This document shows positions 1 through 11,456 of a DNA stretch of 64,000 bases, piece after piece. Under the pieces are notes generated by a model. That model did no database searches and was not told the DNA's origin. It was given only the letters and a program-made list of their open reading frames with translations. Both the position numbers and the translations under genes were made by a program. This stretch comes from Alentia gelatinosa (lineage: Eukaryota; Annelida; Polychaeta; Phyllodocida; Polynoidae): the NCBI GenBank assembly GCA_950022655.1, contig OX465581.1, forward strand, positions 108,917,125 to 108,981,124, given 5' to 3'. Within the stretch, counting starts at the first letter, position 1, and every line of letters starts with the position of its first letter.

Positions 1-2646
1 ATTTCATATATGACAGGGTGTTAAGTCTAGAGGCCAACCTAAGCCATGATAGACCTTAAGAGTAAGGGAGTCAGAACTCGGACACAAGAGTATTTAGTAC
101 CGTTACGAGTAAGGAGATGCTTGATATTAATGACAGCTGGAAGATACACATGCCACAGGTTGAGCTTGCATGCTCTGCGCTGTGATTGGCTGTTGAACAA
201 ACAACCAATGAGGGATAACCAGCTTCGTTCTAGTCTGTTGTACATGCCATGGAGGCCACTCATGACACTAACAACCCAGTATAAAAGTTAGAGTACCCTG
301 GACAGTCCAGTAACTAGAGTGAGCGATAATGAGGGTAAATATGCCATTCACTACATGGCTATCAAACTGTAAATATCAAGACCGGAGGGAGCTTCGCCAA
401 AATGGCGACCTTTCCAATTCAGTGATTTATTATTCTAATATATACAGGCAATTTTGATGATTAATCTCCTTGCAAATGATCCTAAAAGATTGGTCACAAT
501 AGGGATGTTAGAGACTAGTTGCTTGTTTAATAATCCAGAATAAATCATAGATGTTGTCCTCTGATCGTCCTAGGGCTAATGTCGTTGTATCCGCCTTTGG
601 TCTTAGAGCTAGGAAATTTCAAGGATATGATTCCATGCAGCCTTTGAAATGTCGTTGCATAGATTTATCGTACAACTCTCATTTGTCGTCTAAATTGTAC
701 CTCACAGTCGTCTAAAATGCTCCTACACCAAGGACACCTATAGGGCTGTCGTATATTTATCTTGTTTTTAAAATACAGCATAATAAGTTGTGGTTTAAAT
801 TGTATTCAGTGTTTTTTTTAACAAAATGGCTGGCCATGGTGGATAAGAATGGAACGAGCGGTAAAGGAAGAAAAGAGGCTCTGGAAAAGTTGGATAATCA
901 TAGGTTTATTCAACACTTCCTAGCACATGTGATCCGTTGAATAATCCAGGATATATCTTAGAAATTGTCCCATGTCTATTGGGCCTCAGGCTTAGGTTCG
1001 AGGGACTTATCCTTAAGAGACTTCTGCGATGTACTTTCCAAGAGGGATTTTACTGTCCACCAGGGATCTCATTTATGAAACGATATTTAGTGTGGATCGT
1101 CCCAGACCTCCCCCATCTTGAATTAGATCTTATCGTTCAGCCCTACGACACATTCAACAGGCCACAGATCTTTACAAGGCGAAACACTCACGTGTAGACG
1201 TCACATCGACTCTCCTCGGTTCCCAGCTCATGCATTGTCACCTCAGGTGAGTTGAGCGCTCCTAGCTGGAAGCCCAGACCTAGCCATGCCAGACTAACAA
1301 CAGCACCTGAGGATATAGGAAACAGGACTCAGAAATGACCAGTATATTTCAGGAGGGAAATAAAGTGTCAGACGCCTCACTAGTGCCTCTAAATGTAAAA
1401 GGGAAGAATAGGTTACAGTGTCGGTGCCCGATCGCCAATTGCCTTGCAAAACACAAAGGATTCTAAATATTCGTAATCTCCATAAAACAAAATTTAAATG
1501 GGAATTTCTAATACTTCCTGCAGAATCTGTTTCCCGAAACCTAAAAAGCATCTTATCATCATAATGTAATGGGGAATGACGAAAATAATCATGTGCCAGC
1601 CCACACAGTAGACCCTCAACCCGGAGCAAATTTGTCCTAATCCTTTATGGTGAATAGATCATAAAACTGCAACGAATTGATATCTGACGCTTGCTTCCGT
1701 TTTGTCAAAGAGATATGTCCTTAGGCCGTAGAAAGCTTTATCATGCCCGAAGGCTCACACAGCGTCACACACCACGTCTTATTTGCCATGTAATAGGGAA
1801 ACATAAAACACTCCTTAAGGGAAAAGGATACTTTCGCAGATTAATTCTTGTCTCCGACCCAACTATTCATTGTCATTTCGTTGTGCTACCGGGCACATCA
1901 ATCACAGCTGGTGTTTTTATGATTTGGAGTGGGCCTCGTGGGGGGTCTGCTTGGTCGCTGTGGTTTCTGAGCCTCCATATTTAACCTCCACATTGTCCGC
2001 AAATATTTACCCTTCAAATAGGGTGGGGGGATAAGGGTCAATAATGGGCTATAAGGGCAGTTAATGGCACCAGGGAATACCGTACATTTTATGGGTGACC
2101 GTAATATATTTCTGACCGTAAATCTTAACTGAAATAAACGCTATTTTGATAACGGTTCAAACCCGTTATATATTTCACATCAAATATCTTATCTGTAGTA
2201 AACCATAATTTGATAATGGTTGAAAACTGTAAATATGAGAATGCAAAGCTGTATGAATATACAATGCAAATGACTATCAAAACGGGGCAAAAATAAACAT
2301 CCAGCTCCTAAGATACAAATGACTTCTCAATATATACGAACATAATATAAATCTTGATGCTGAAGATTCTCCAGAATTGTTTTATGCAGTTTATATCTGA
2401 TATCAGGATGCAATAGTAAATTCCTCTTTTTTACTACCATCAGAAATTTTCTAAGTAGCACATAAGCTTATCCATATCATTGATACTGATGATCAATAAT
2501 TTCTGAACATTAATTTCTTTTCAACTATGGTGTTCTCAGTGCAGACACTATCACAGGAGAACTCATAGGAATTCCACATCACAAGGTAGCATTTGATATC
2601 GGAGGAAAACGTCAATTCTAATTATACTCTAGAAAAATTGTCTTAC
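1..2646. other. No gene recognised (intron 3' of exon e or flank)
   Basis: AT-rich sequence with only short open frames in all six readings. I looked on the minus strand for the expected next transporter motifs (cysteine-rich loop, N-S-E-I-Y-P, PETKG) and found none. No clear repeat ends were seen. Confidence 0.5.
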
Positions 2647-2810
2647 CGAATAAACTGGTTATGGCTAAGGGCCTGCGCCCGATCTTCTCAACAAGATAGA
2701 CGCCCACGAAGGTAAATACAAAGTTGACGGCTGCTGTGACGGCTGACAGCCAGATGGCACTCTCCTCGCTCTTCACTCCTGACATTCTTATGATGGTAGC
2801 ACTGTAGTAC
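2647..2810 (-). CDS. SLC2A13: HMIT-like transporter exon e (helix 7-8, GRR motif)
   Basis: The acceptor is TACCCATAG before 2810 and the donor is TTCG/GTAAGA after 2647. The first base completes the Met codon AT/G; 54 codons follow: YYSATIIRMSGVKSEESAIW, LSAVTAAVNFVFTFVGVYLV, EKIGRRPLAITSLF, then one base of Gly. YYSATI after N-T-V-M completes helix 7; the hydrophobic block is helix 8; EKIGRRPL is the G-R-R motif of the loop between helices 8 and 9. All features match HMIT. The next exon, which should carry the cysteine-rich extracellular loop, was not found in 1-2646 and probably lies beyond the left edge. Confidence 0.93.
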
Positions 2811-2965
2811 CTATGGGTATAACAACAACCAAAACATTCAGACCGGCAGTTGATGGACACTGCAGTCGATGTATGGGCTCATCCATGAAGTATGTTCGCA
2901 ATGGTTCTGAAAACAATGCCCCTACTTTCCCCCTCCTGCACGTAAAATTTCCCAACCTTTGGACT

Positions 2966-2980
2966 CCCCCCCCCCCCCCC
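2966..2980. repeat. Poly-C tract
   Basis: Fifteen consecutive C within the intron upstream of exon e. A similar run of about ten C is at 16629. Confidence 0.9.
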
Positions 2981-3244
2981 GCCTCACTGCATTAGGTATT
3001 TCATGTATGGCCCCTTACAAAGCTTTCACACCAGGAACATATAGTGGTGCTCAATTACCTGCAGTATTAACACGGATAGAATGTTCTCAGCAGAATATAT
3101 GTAGTACAGCAGGCTGGCGGCACTTAACTGCCAGGCCTGCTTGGGTGGGCAGCAATTATTAATATGTTCACCTTCTTGGTCGGCTTGCCTCCAAGTGGTG
3201 CAGGGTGGATATACTTGCGTGCAAGCTTAACTAAAACAAACAGC

Positions 3245-3470
3245 TTGGGGAATTATCTCAGTGGTTAAGAGCACTGGACTCACAATCCCAATGTTGTCAA
3301 ACTCTGTAGGTTTGAGTCCCACTGCAGCGACTTTCCTCCTTCACTCCCAGCAGTGGTTATATATTTACTGTTATATCAAAGGCCAATCATTCTCATACCA
3401 TGTCTATGTGGTGTGGGAAGTAAAAGAACTCTTACCTCGCTAAATGTGTAGGGGTGAGAATTCTACCTAA
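3245..3470 (+). repeat. tRNA-derived SINE-like repeat
   Basis: The head at about 3247-3325 has a Pol III A-box-like TCTCAGTGGTTAAGAGC and a B-box-like GGTTTGAGTCC at tRNA-like spacing (CTCAGTGGTTAAGAGC...ACTGGACTCA...). A non-tRNA body follows to about 3470. It does not fold as an intact tRNA, and there is no terminal CCA or clean acceptor stem. No obvious poly-A tail or target duplication was seen, so the end is approximate. Confidence 0.55.
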
Positions 3471-3876
3471 ATACATTTCATAAATTCGATCACCATCAAA
3501 GCAAAAGTAACTCTAACATATTTGACATTGAGCTACCCAAACAAACAAACAATTTTAACAGCAAGTGAGGGTATGTTGACATAGTATTACCTATAGGTAC
3601 AATTGCAGTTGAAGACAATCACCCAATCTTGTTATCTAATACATCAATCGTAAATCCACGTAATCTCTCAACGACACTGAAAGATACAGATACTATTGAA
3701 CAGCCAGATGCTAAAATATTGCCTACTTAGAACCCGTGAATAAGTCAGAGGTATATGCAGTCCGTACATGAGTATGATAACAATACTTTAAGACATGGCT
3801 GTTTCAGTACAAAGCTACATTGATGATTACATGACATTACAACAACAATACTTACATGACCGGTTTTATACCAGAT

Positions 3877-4507
3877 TTTATCCTACCCCTAATAAAAACG
3901 GCCCATAGGTATAACATAGGCAAATTTTATGCGGCATGCCTGACATAAAGTGCGATTTATGCCTCTAGGGGCATTAAAAAATCGACCAATCAGCGACCAG
4001 ATTGTGAGCTGCTCCGAAAAAAGTTTCGGTTGGACTCAAAAGTTTCGGTTGGACTTCGGTTGGTCGTTCAATCAATATTTATAGATTAGTAATCCAAAAG
4101 CTTAGAGACGGGGTAGGATAAATACGAAACCGAACTCGAGTTAACGCTTCGCGTAGTAATACACGACCTTCCCGTCGTGGCATAAACACTGACAAGTCTA
4201 ACTCTCATTCAGTTTCTACTGAATAATATGAAGAGACGTCACGAGTTTGAGTCTGGGTTTATTTATGTCACACATTTTGTGGGCTCCATAATTTCACGAG
4301 TCGAAGACGAGTGATATTGCAGAGCCCACAAAAGGAGTGACATAAGTAAATTCAAACTCAAACGAGTGGCGTCTAGATTTTATCCTACCCCGTTTCCACG
4401 AATTTTGAATATTAGAAAGTAGTGACATAAACAACACTTTATGTCAAACCCGTGACATAAAGAAGTCCCATGTTAAGCCTATAGCGTTTTTTATTAGGGG
4501 TAGGATA
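3877..4507 (+). mobile_element. Nested-hairpin element A1 (two modules around a hairpin)
   Basis: The fullest member of the hairpin family. The left end TATCCTACCCCTAATAAAAA (from 3880) is repeated inverted at the right end (…TTTTTTATTAGGGGTAGGATA to 4507). Each half is a module bounded by TTATCCTACCCC/GGGGTAGGATAA: an inverted module at about 3879-4123 and a direct one at 4380-4507 with TGTTAAGCCTATAG. Between them sits a nested hairpin: TTTATTTATGTCAC (from 4258) pairs with GTGACATAAGTAAA (to 4350), TTTTGTGGGCTC pairs with GAGCCCACAAAA, and the apex is CACGAGTCGAAGACGAGTGA. The word GTGACATAA occurs at 4337 in the stem and again at 4422 and 4452 in the module. No ORF. Target duplication not clear. 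Confidence 0.75.
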
Positions 4508-4513
4508 ATATCA

Positions 4514-4789
4514 TGAAACATCATGAAATTTCATATGAATGTTTATATGGCATGAGTTGTCTTCGTGGAATGATATCACAAAGTGGAGCTGAGTGATATC
4601 TGTAGCAGAAGACAATGAATGCCATGTAAACAATGATATGAATTTGAGTGATGTTTAGATTTTTTTCTACCCTGTCACATGTTTTTAACTTCATATGTTA
4701 CCAGTGGCATATAAATATTTTATGGCATAACCGTGGCATACAGTCACACCATGTTAAGTCTATGGAGATTTATTTGCGGGGTAGGATAA
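4514..4789 (+). mobile_element. Nested-hairpin element A2
   Basis: Starts 6 bp after A1. An imperfect palindrome at 4514-4658 has several stems: GAAACATC with GATGTTT, ATATGGCAT with ATGCCATGT, TTGTCTTC with GAAGACAA, GATATCAC with GTGATATC, and apex AAGTGGAGCTGAGTGA. The module follows (about 4664-4789) with ATGTTAAGTCTATGGAG and the end GGGGTAGGATAA. The word GTGGCATA occurs at 4704 and 4733 of the module, and ATGGCAT/ATGCCAT occurs in the hairpin arms. Non-coding; it lies in the exon d to exon e intron, just past the exon d donor. Confidence 0.7.
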
Positions 4790-4840
4790 CAATTCCTACA
4801 CGACATATACATATTCATAAGTGGGTATGCCAATACTTAC

Positions 4841-4952
4841 ATGACTGTATTGATGCCGGCCAATTGTTGGAACATCTGAAGACTACAGCCAATGATGAGC
4901 GCCCTCCTAACGGCCGGCGTTCTCAACATCTGCCAGATGATCGGCGTGTGAC
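4841..4952 (-). CDS. SLC2A13: HMIT-like transporter exon d (start of helix 7)
   Basis: The acceptor is CCATCTGCAG before 4952 and the donor is GTCAT/GTAAGT after 4841. Two bases complete a Ser codon, then 36 codons: [20 protein letters not shown] and [16 protein letters not shown], ending with AT of a split Met. [11 protein letters not shown] holds the Q-Q-x-x-G-x-N motif of helix 7, which lines the substrate path in sugar porters, and RRALIIGC precedes it as in HMIT. The intron to exon c is 701 bp; the intron to exon e is about 2 kb and holds two hairpin elements and a SINE-like repeat. Confidence 0.93.
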
Positions 4953-5539
4953 CTGCAGATGGAGCCACCCACGTTAATACTGACATCTAGTGACGAACAC
5001 AGGAACCAACGGAGTGCACACCAGAGGAATTGTTTCTTACGGCTGAACGGCTTTTAGAAACATGCCCTTGTTGTATGTAGCGACTGTTTTTATCAAAGTT
5101 AGATGTGGATGGAGACCATAGCCTGATGTGATTGAACAAAGGTAGTGGTCTTTGTAGCTGTGACTAGCGGCTTGACAGAGAGATGTAGTGTTTAATACCA
5201 TCGGAGTGTGGGTGTGGGGAGATTTCAGATCATCTTTGTAAAAAGCTTTGTAAGTTCGTATGCCTCTCAGCAAGGATCAGGTAAGACATGCTTCAAGCAT
5301 TTCCCTCACGGCCTACCACCAAAAGTATTTTGAGACCATGCTCCGACTCATCACTCGTTAACTAGTTAAGTCTGAATGTAACAAAACTAGTCTTCTAGTA
5401 CAGATATGAGGATAAAGTCTCCACTCCAGTCAAATCATGCTGCTATTTTATTCCCTATCACAAACCTTTACAACGGGGTAAGCCATGGGCATATTTTCCA
5501 ATTGCTTATACTAAAGGATTAGAGATTAAAACAGAGGAG

Positions 5540-5648
5540 ATGCATCTCAAATTAATGCTTTCAAAAATCATTCTGCGTTAACGATCCAGGCTGTGTTTGC
5601 CCGGTTGTTTCCGCGGAAATCTTTTTTGAAACATGCATCTCAAATTAA
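5540..5648. repeat. 16-bp direct repeat flanking a 77-bp segment next to the exon c donor
   Basis: ATGCATCTCAAATTAA occurs at 5540-5555 and 5633-5648, separated by 77 bp. The second copy is 3 bp from the donor dinucleotide of exon c. The length is typical of a target-site duplication of a small retro-insertion, but the enclosed segment has no poly-A tail, only a short TTTTTT near one end. Confidence 0.5.
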
Positions 5649-5653
5649 CATAC

Positions 5654-5750
5654 TTCTGGCTTCATTCTCTATCTCTGCCTCCTCACAGCTGTGCCGGATC
5701 TTGTAGAACTCATCTTCAATATCCTCGTCCCCGCGTATCCTTTGCAGCAC
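5654..5750 (-). CDS. SLC2A13: HMIT-like transporter exon c (helix 6-7 loop)
   Basis: The acceptor follows a pyrimidine-rich tract ending CTGTTCAG, and the exon starts at 5750. The donor is CCAGAA/GTATGT after 5654. It encodes 32 residues plus one base: VLQRIRGDEDIEDEFYKIRH followed by SCEEAEIENEAR. This is the charged cytoplasmic loop between helices 6 and 7; in HMIT the same place has a Q-(M/I)-R-G start followed by an acidic stretch. It has no membrane segment, as expected. The neighbouring exons fit by phase (0 in, 1 out). A 16-bp sequence next to its donor is repeated 93 bp further into the intron. Confidence 0.88.
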
Positions 5751-6610
5751 CTGAACAGGATAAAAGGTTAAGATTTCATATGATGGTGTCAAACACTTTG
5801 TACCAAACCAAAATATGCATATACGCATGACAGTTGGCGAAGAGGCCTGTAATATATATATTGCATAAACTGTGCTGTAAGAATGTGATTAAATGGGAAA
5901 TGAATAAATAAATATCGGAAATTACGCTTCCTAACATGAAACATGATATTGACGTCACAACATCGCGCAATGTACCGTCCGCTCCAGGCGATATTAATTC
6001 ATTCTATCGAGGTTGCGGTTCAGTGCACAGTCCCTTCTACGTAACTCCTCACAAGTGAGGTTCAATGCTTTACACTGGGTCTCATCTTTAAGTAATCTTA
6101 GACTGGGATGGGTGGAGAGGAACACAGAAGGCATGGTAAAGGTTTGAAAGTCATTTAGATTTCGTAAGCATAAGGAGCCACAATACAGGCTCTCTTCACC
6201 TTTGGGTGGCACCATCGTGCAGATATTATTATATACCCGTGCATGAACTTATTGTAAATATAAACCGATGCTATGGGTGTAGTCATCGCAATTATACTGC
6301 ATACTATGCCCTGCAGCTTTGTACAGGTCACCTTTTTTATCGTTTACTTAGACTGGTCAGAGCTCAGCACAATGAGGTGCTGGTTTCAATGCACGGCCAG
6401 TGCGGTTAGACAAATGCGCTCTCTAAATCATGTTTCTGCTCCTTTTTTAATGATCAGCGGCAAATTTTAAAACAATGGACAGCTGTCCATTTAGGCGTCC
6501 CAATACATTTCAAAATCTCCCCGTGACGGCAAAGAGTAGACCTATATATCAAGTAAGGTAGTTTAGGTTGGACGTAACAGAATTATTATAGCTTAGATAT
6601 GGGAAATTAA

Positions 6611-7013
6611 CCCTTTCACTACGCTGCACAGCACCAAATACACACCCTGAAATTTATACGCTGCTGCAGTACCATTTTCACCCCTGTGGTACGCAGGCAC
6701 TTTTCACAAAATCCACAGTGATGTCCTTATATTACACCTCCATTGTAATCCAAAATAATTAGGCTTTTATATAATAGTAATGATATTAACTATAATATTT
6801 GTTTACATATGTTGGAAAACTCAAAATATTCGCATTATTTCATTAAAAAATAGCAATTACTTAAATTTCGGAAATGATGCCTCAAGGCATCATAGCGTAC
6901 CAAGCCCGGGAATGCCTTCAGGCACCATAGCGTACTATGCCCGAGAATTCCTCCAGGCACCATAGCGTACTATGCCCGGGAATGCCTCCATGCATCATAG
7001 CGTAGCTAAAGGG
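6611..7013. mobile_element. piggyBac-like non-autonomous element with TTAA target sites
   Basis: TTAA at 6607-6610 and again at 7014-7017 flanks ends that are inverted copies: CCCTTTCACTACGCTG at the left and TAGCGTAGCTAAAGGG at the right. TTAA target duplication with CCCTTT-type ends is diagnostic of piggyBac-like transposons. At 403 bp with no ORF it is a MITE. The right third is a tandem array (see the next entry). Confidence 0.75.
6873..7013. repeat. 35-bp tandem repeat, about 4 units
   Basis: Four units of the form AATGCCTCCAGGCACCAT + AGCGTACTATGCCCGGG (units at about 6873-6910, 6911-6945, 6946-6980, 6981-7013) lie inside the piggyBac-like element. The last unit merges into its right terminal repeat. 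Each unit contains a small GCCTccAGGC hairpin. A related pair of 34-bp units is at 52881-52948. Confidence 0.8.
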
Positions 7014-7336
7014 TTAATCGATAACAACAAGATCTCTCACTGAGATTACTCAGCGGTGGACCACACAGACAGAATGGAGGCCACGTAACTAAGTAATTTC
7101 TCAAGGTTGTAAACAAGCGGATAATTTCACAGAGACAACAAGTGGCGAGTAAGCCTGTGACATCACCGGCATGAGCAACTTCCATAAGGTTTGACCAGAG
7201 ATTCAACAATTCAAGCCATATATATGGTATCAGGCTTAGCTCTTGTTGCATATGCGATTACAAAACCACCCAAATACCTTGTGTTGTACGAATTCATCGA
7301 ATCGAACTCAATAAGGGATTCTGGATAGGCAACATG

Positions 7337-7378
7337 TTTTAACATACTACTGTCAGCTTTTTAACATACTACTGTCAG
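7337..7378. repeat. 21-bp tandem duplication
   Basis: TTTTAACATACTACTGTCAGC occurs twice head to tail (7337-7357 and 7358-7378). No function is suggested. Confidence 0.85.
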
Positions 7379-10267
7379 CTACCTGGTGACTGATTCGTGG
7401 ACTAACAATTTCACAGTGCCCTATAGTAGAGAATGTTGTCCCGTTCCCAGGTTGTAGTCTAGGTGGACCACCTATTGGTAGGTGGTGATGTCGTGTTGCA
7501 CCCTCCTCCCAGATCTTTCGCGGCGCTACCGCAAGCTAATCTCTGCCTCAACCCAACATTGGTTCTCTGGGTATCCACTAAGGACATGGGGAATCAGCTA
7601 AAATTTCAGATTCAAAACAAGGCAACTGTCAAAAGTTATGAAACTCAAACAACTCATATATTTGTGTTGTGAAATATAGGTATTGTTAAATGAGTTTCAC
7701 AGACAGTCCAGCTGTTTCCTTTTCAGCTTTAAACCATTTTATAATGTGTATAGATCTACTGTTGATAAGACTGCACCTCTGAAGATAAAACCCAGTTACA
7801 CATGAGGTGATATCCATTGAAAAATGTAATCCAAGAGGCTGTGTCTGGTTTGAAATAAGAAATAACACAAACTAGTGAAAATCATTTTCTGCGGCCACAG
7901 GAAATAGAGCGCAGGATCTCTGCTAGGAGAGTGGTCATGTAGCGTCCATTAGGTTCACTCTCAGAGGGTGTTCTTTCCCCTCAGGGATACAAGACTGAAC
8001 GTCGTCTCTACATTAAAGGCCTTGTCCAAGCCAACTGAAACAGTTTGCCTTCCCGAAGGACAAAAGTTTAATTGTGATAGTTTCCGCGTCTGAAAACTAA
8101 TCAAGAAAACTACGATAGCAATTACGATATTGAGACATCCTGATGCGCAGGTCTCATGTAGTGAAGTACATGCGCTGCAACCTTGTTTAAAATATAATAA
8201 TAGTGTGGTATTCTGTGTGGTTATATGGAGTCCACATTAAAAAGGACATTTTCAGCACTGACGACTCTTCTCACCATAGTTCTTCATTGTATCAGCTAGG
8301 AAGAAGGGATCGGCATTCCCCGTGAACACTAATCCTGTCAGTATTCCCTTTCTCAGATCACATGACAATCTTTCATCATTTATCTCAGTTTTGTACTTGC
8401 AGGGGCTTTATGGTGTCCGAGTAAAAGGAGAGTCGCAAAGCACTGGTTTGAGACGTTGTCTATGCCTCGATGACGACAGACACCACAGAAGAAGTCTACA
8501 ATAACACAATCTAATTGAGGTCAACAAGGTCAGTCATTATCTGAAGGCCTTCACCTTGTGTCATATTGATAATAGAAGAGTGGATGAAGACAGTGGAGCT
8601 TGTAAAATGAATCTTCGTATTGGCATACTACATTTTACAAATGCCATTTACACGACAGGAATCCATATTCTTCCAGCCGAGCGAAGGCCACCTGCATTCA
8701 TTTGCTGAATGAATACTACATTTCAGGAATGACTCCCGGTCTGGCGTAATATGGGCAGCTGTTATAGGGCAAATGGTCTAAGAACTTCCAACTATATGGT
8801 GTTTACTTTAGAGAAGCATTTACTTTGTTTATTTGATCTATTTGGGAAGAATATGTACAGCAATATGCCTCCTCTCTCAACCCAATTTATTATTTTCTTT
8901 TCTGTCTACAATATCAAGGCCGGCTGTCTAGCGTCAAATACTCACTGAGTATAACATCGACTTTTCATTGTAAAAGGAAAAAGGGTGCTAAATTTTCCCA
9001 TTTTCCTTTGTAGGTTAGATCAATATTCTCTGTCAATTTGCAGGAGCGTGGACTGATCCATAAATCAAGGAATTGAATTTGTGCTGCATGCTTCCATCAA
9101 AAAGAAATTTACCCTTCCCCAGTTCTCCGCCTTCTCATAACGTATCCACGCGAAAGGCAGACGATATTTGTCTTTTTACATGACGTCATTTCCCGTGACC
9201 TACATTGCCTGCTCCCCACCCGCGGTGACAGCTCGTAGTCTCAGCTCATGATGACCACCTGATTCGCTGTCAGCCAATCACGACGCAGATGATGAAGAAT
9301 CCGTCACAGGCTGTCAATGCGCATGCGTCCTTGAGGCCTGGTGTCACAGTAGGACTAAACTATCGGCCTAGTCCGCGATATGGTCCGTACTTCGAGCAGA
9401 CAAAGGCTTAGGAAGAATGGCCAAGACAAGCTTCATATAAAGCAGGAGTTGAACCAACCCCAACCTCCGATAACACCACAACTCCTACACCAGTCCCGGG
9501 ATTGCTAATCATTATGCAAATAGCCTCGAACCAATATCCATCAGCTCGCTCCACACAGCTGTGGCCGTCTTCTTGTAGCCACCTTTAAACATGTAAAAAC
9601 GGTTTCCTTGCAATTACTCACTTTAAAGTACCCTTTTAGTAGACTTTGGTATAGACATGTCAAAGCTAACAAACTCTCTCAAATAGACGATCAAAGAAAC
9701 GTTTGAAAAGAATTCACAAGGGCAGAACTGTATTGATAAGATGAGGCAGATTATATCATTAAGATGAAGGCAGATTTGAGCTTAAACTATATGTAAGTAT
9801 CGATTGTTCTGGAACACACCTTTGTAATACCTCTCTGAGCACTACATCGGAGATCGCGAAAGGAAATTGAAAACTATTTCAAATTAATCCAGTTGAGTCA
9901 GGTTTGTGAACAGGCCTCTTTGAATCGTCAAATAATCCAGCCAAACAAAAAGTAAGTTAGACATCAACAATGCTTTCTAAATTCAGTCACTTCAGCCCTA
10001 GTCCAACCTGTTAAAATGAATTATATCTACCCGCTATTTTTTTATGGTTCTGGTTGTTTCTATATACATTTATGTACATTTGTGGCTTCAGTCTAGAGCT
10101 GGCCTGTCCTGAAACTAGTGCATGATCATGAGTTCACTCTCCCATTTAAATGAGGACAAACACCTAAAGGGAAACGTTAAACCGGATTAGCTGTTCCGCT
10201 ATGTTTTATGTAACACTGTATCTAGATCAGAGTGCTTTAGAGTATGAGTTATGAAAACACGTGAAGA
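7379..10267. other. Intron sequence; possible regulatory cluster at 9175-9330
   Basis: No exon or repeat recognised. At 9181 there is a perfect CRE-like TGACGTCA, followed by three CTGTCA/TGACAG sites (about 9225, 9268, 9311) and a CCAAT box in a locally GC-richer stretch. This could be an intronic enhancer, but motif clusters of this size also occur by chance. Confidence 0.25.
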
Positions 10268-10547
10268 TTTAGAAGGAAACCTACGAGATGAAAAGAGCTT
10301 GGTCCGTACTGCAGAGTTATTCACGAAGCGAAGCTGAGTGAAGTACTCTGTGTTCAAACGAGGTGGAGTGCGAACAAAGTTCTTTTCATCGAGTGGGTTT
10401 CTGATTTTATCTCACCCCGTATAAAATTATTCATTGATAAAATGAATCACCTAATTAGCCATTGAGTATTAGGTACACGAACCTCATGCCCGTGGAGTAT
10501 GACTTGCTAATGTTAAGTCTATGGAGAAATATACCGGGGTGAGATAA
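10268..10547 (+). mobile_element. Nested-hairpin element A3
   Basis: Hairpin at about 10268-10406: AGGAAACCTACGAGATGAAAAG pairs imperfectly with CTTTTCATCGAGTGGGTTTCT, with apex TTCACGAAGCGAAGCTGAGTGAA. The module follows, bounded by TTATCTCACCCC (10409) and GGGGTGAGATAA (to 10547), with AATGTTAAGTCTATGGAG. The module ends differ from those of A1/A2 (CTCA instead of CCTA) but still match each other. Confidence 0.7.
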
Positions 10548-10604
10548 GAATCATAACTCCATTTTATCGATCAGCAGGAAAAGGTCATATAGGATTATAT
10601 CTAC

Positions 10605-10719
10605 CATTCTGGCCTCGTCTTCGTTGCCCTTGGTGATCAACCAGCGTGGACTTTCTGGCATGAAGATAAACCCGATAAACTGGATACAGGCGGGCACAGC
10701 TCCAAGTCCCAGCATATAT
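10605..10719 (-). CDS. SLC2A13: HMIT-like transporter exon b (helix 6, PESPRWL)
   Basis: The acceptor is GTTGTAG before 10719 and the donor is AGAATG/GTAG after 10605. One base completes the Arg codon split with the previous exon; 38 codons follow: [20 protein letters not shown] and then [25 protein letters not shown] at the cytoplasmic end of helix 6 is a hallmark of the sugar porter family, and the YMLGL start matches HMIT proteins. The exon ends in phase 0. It lies about 33.7 kb from exon a and 4.9 kb from exon c. A hairpin element (10268-10547) ends 57 bp past its donor. Confidence 0.92.
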
Positions 10720-11456
10720 CTACAACAGACAACAAATCACATTTATTATTCAACGTCTTCATGTTCACAACCAACACCCACCTTAGACCTACACGAAAAA
10801 GCCATCACCCGGGTGGGTAGACCTTTGGCCGGGTTTGACAGCAAGTTAGTCTGCCCTGCAGGCTCAGTTACCCAAGGGTTGCTCTAACAAATGTGTGCCT
10901 TTAGCGAGTGCACCTGCACTGGAATTGGCTACGGGATTCCGGAGTATTCTGTAACTTTGTCTACTGAATATGAACCAGATAGACATACCAGGCATTTAAA
11001 GAGGTGGCTGTTGTGACACTAGAATGAATCAAATGCTAGAATATCGAAAAATGAGATTAATCTAGAATGAAAAGGTTGATCTATTTCTTTCAATAATACC
11101 AATCTTATCGTTACATCCACATGTCAAGGAGTTCTGTGCTTTGCTGTGAGTTTATATTTACCATCAATACATGTCCTTGTCTCCGAATTAGTCCCCCATA
11201 AAGGGGATTCATCTAGACAATCAACCAACAATGCAGGCCATATAAACCTTTTATCTGATGGAGAACTTGTTTTGATTCAAAGGATATCGAGAGACATACC
11301 AGATTAATCTCCCACTTAAAATCATGTACAATGAATCAAGTCTCCTAGAGAAAAAATGTATATTAAGACCCTACCTCTACATTATATTCATTATAAGTTG
11401 TCTCTGATAAGTTGAGAGGCTTGTACTTAAGTTTTCTGGTCGGGGCCACTCATTTC

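Noticed and set aside
3247..3325. Possible tRNA gene
   Set aside because: Only the internal promoter boxes match; there is no coherent acceptor stem, and it continues into SINE-like sequence.
4380..4507. CRISPR-like spaced repeats in the module
   Set aside because: The repeated words are 8-9 bp, two to four per copy, in an animal genome; there are no equal spacers.
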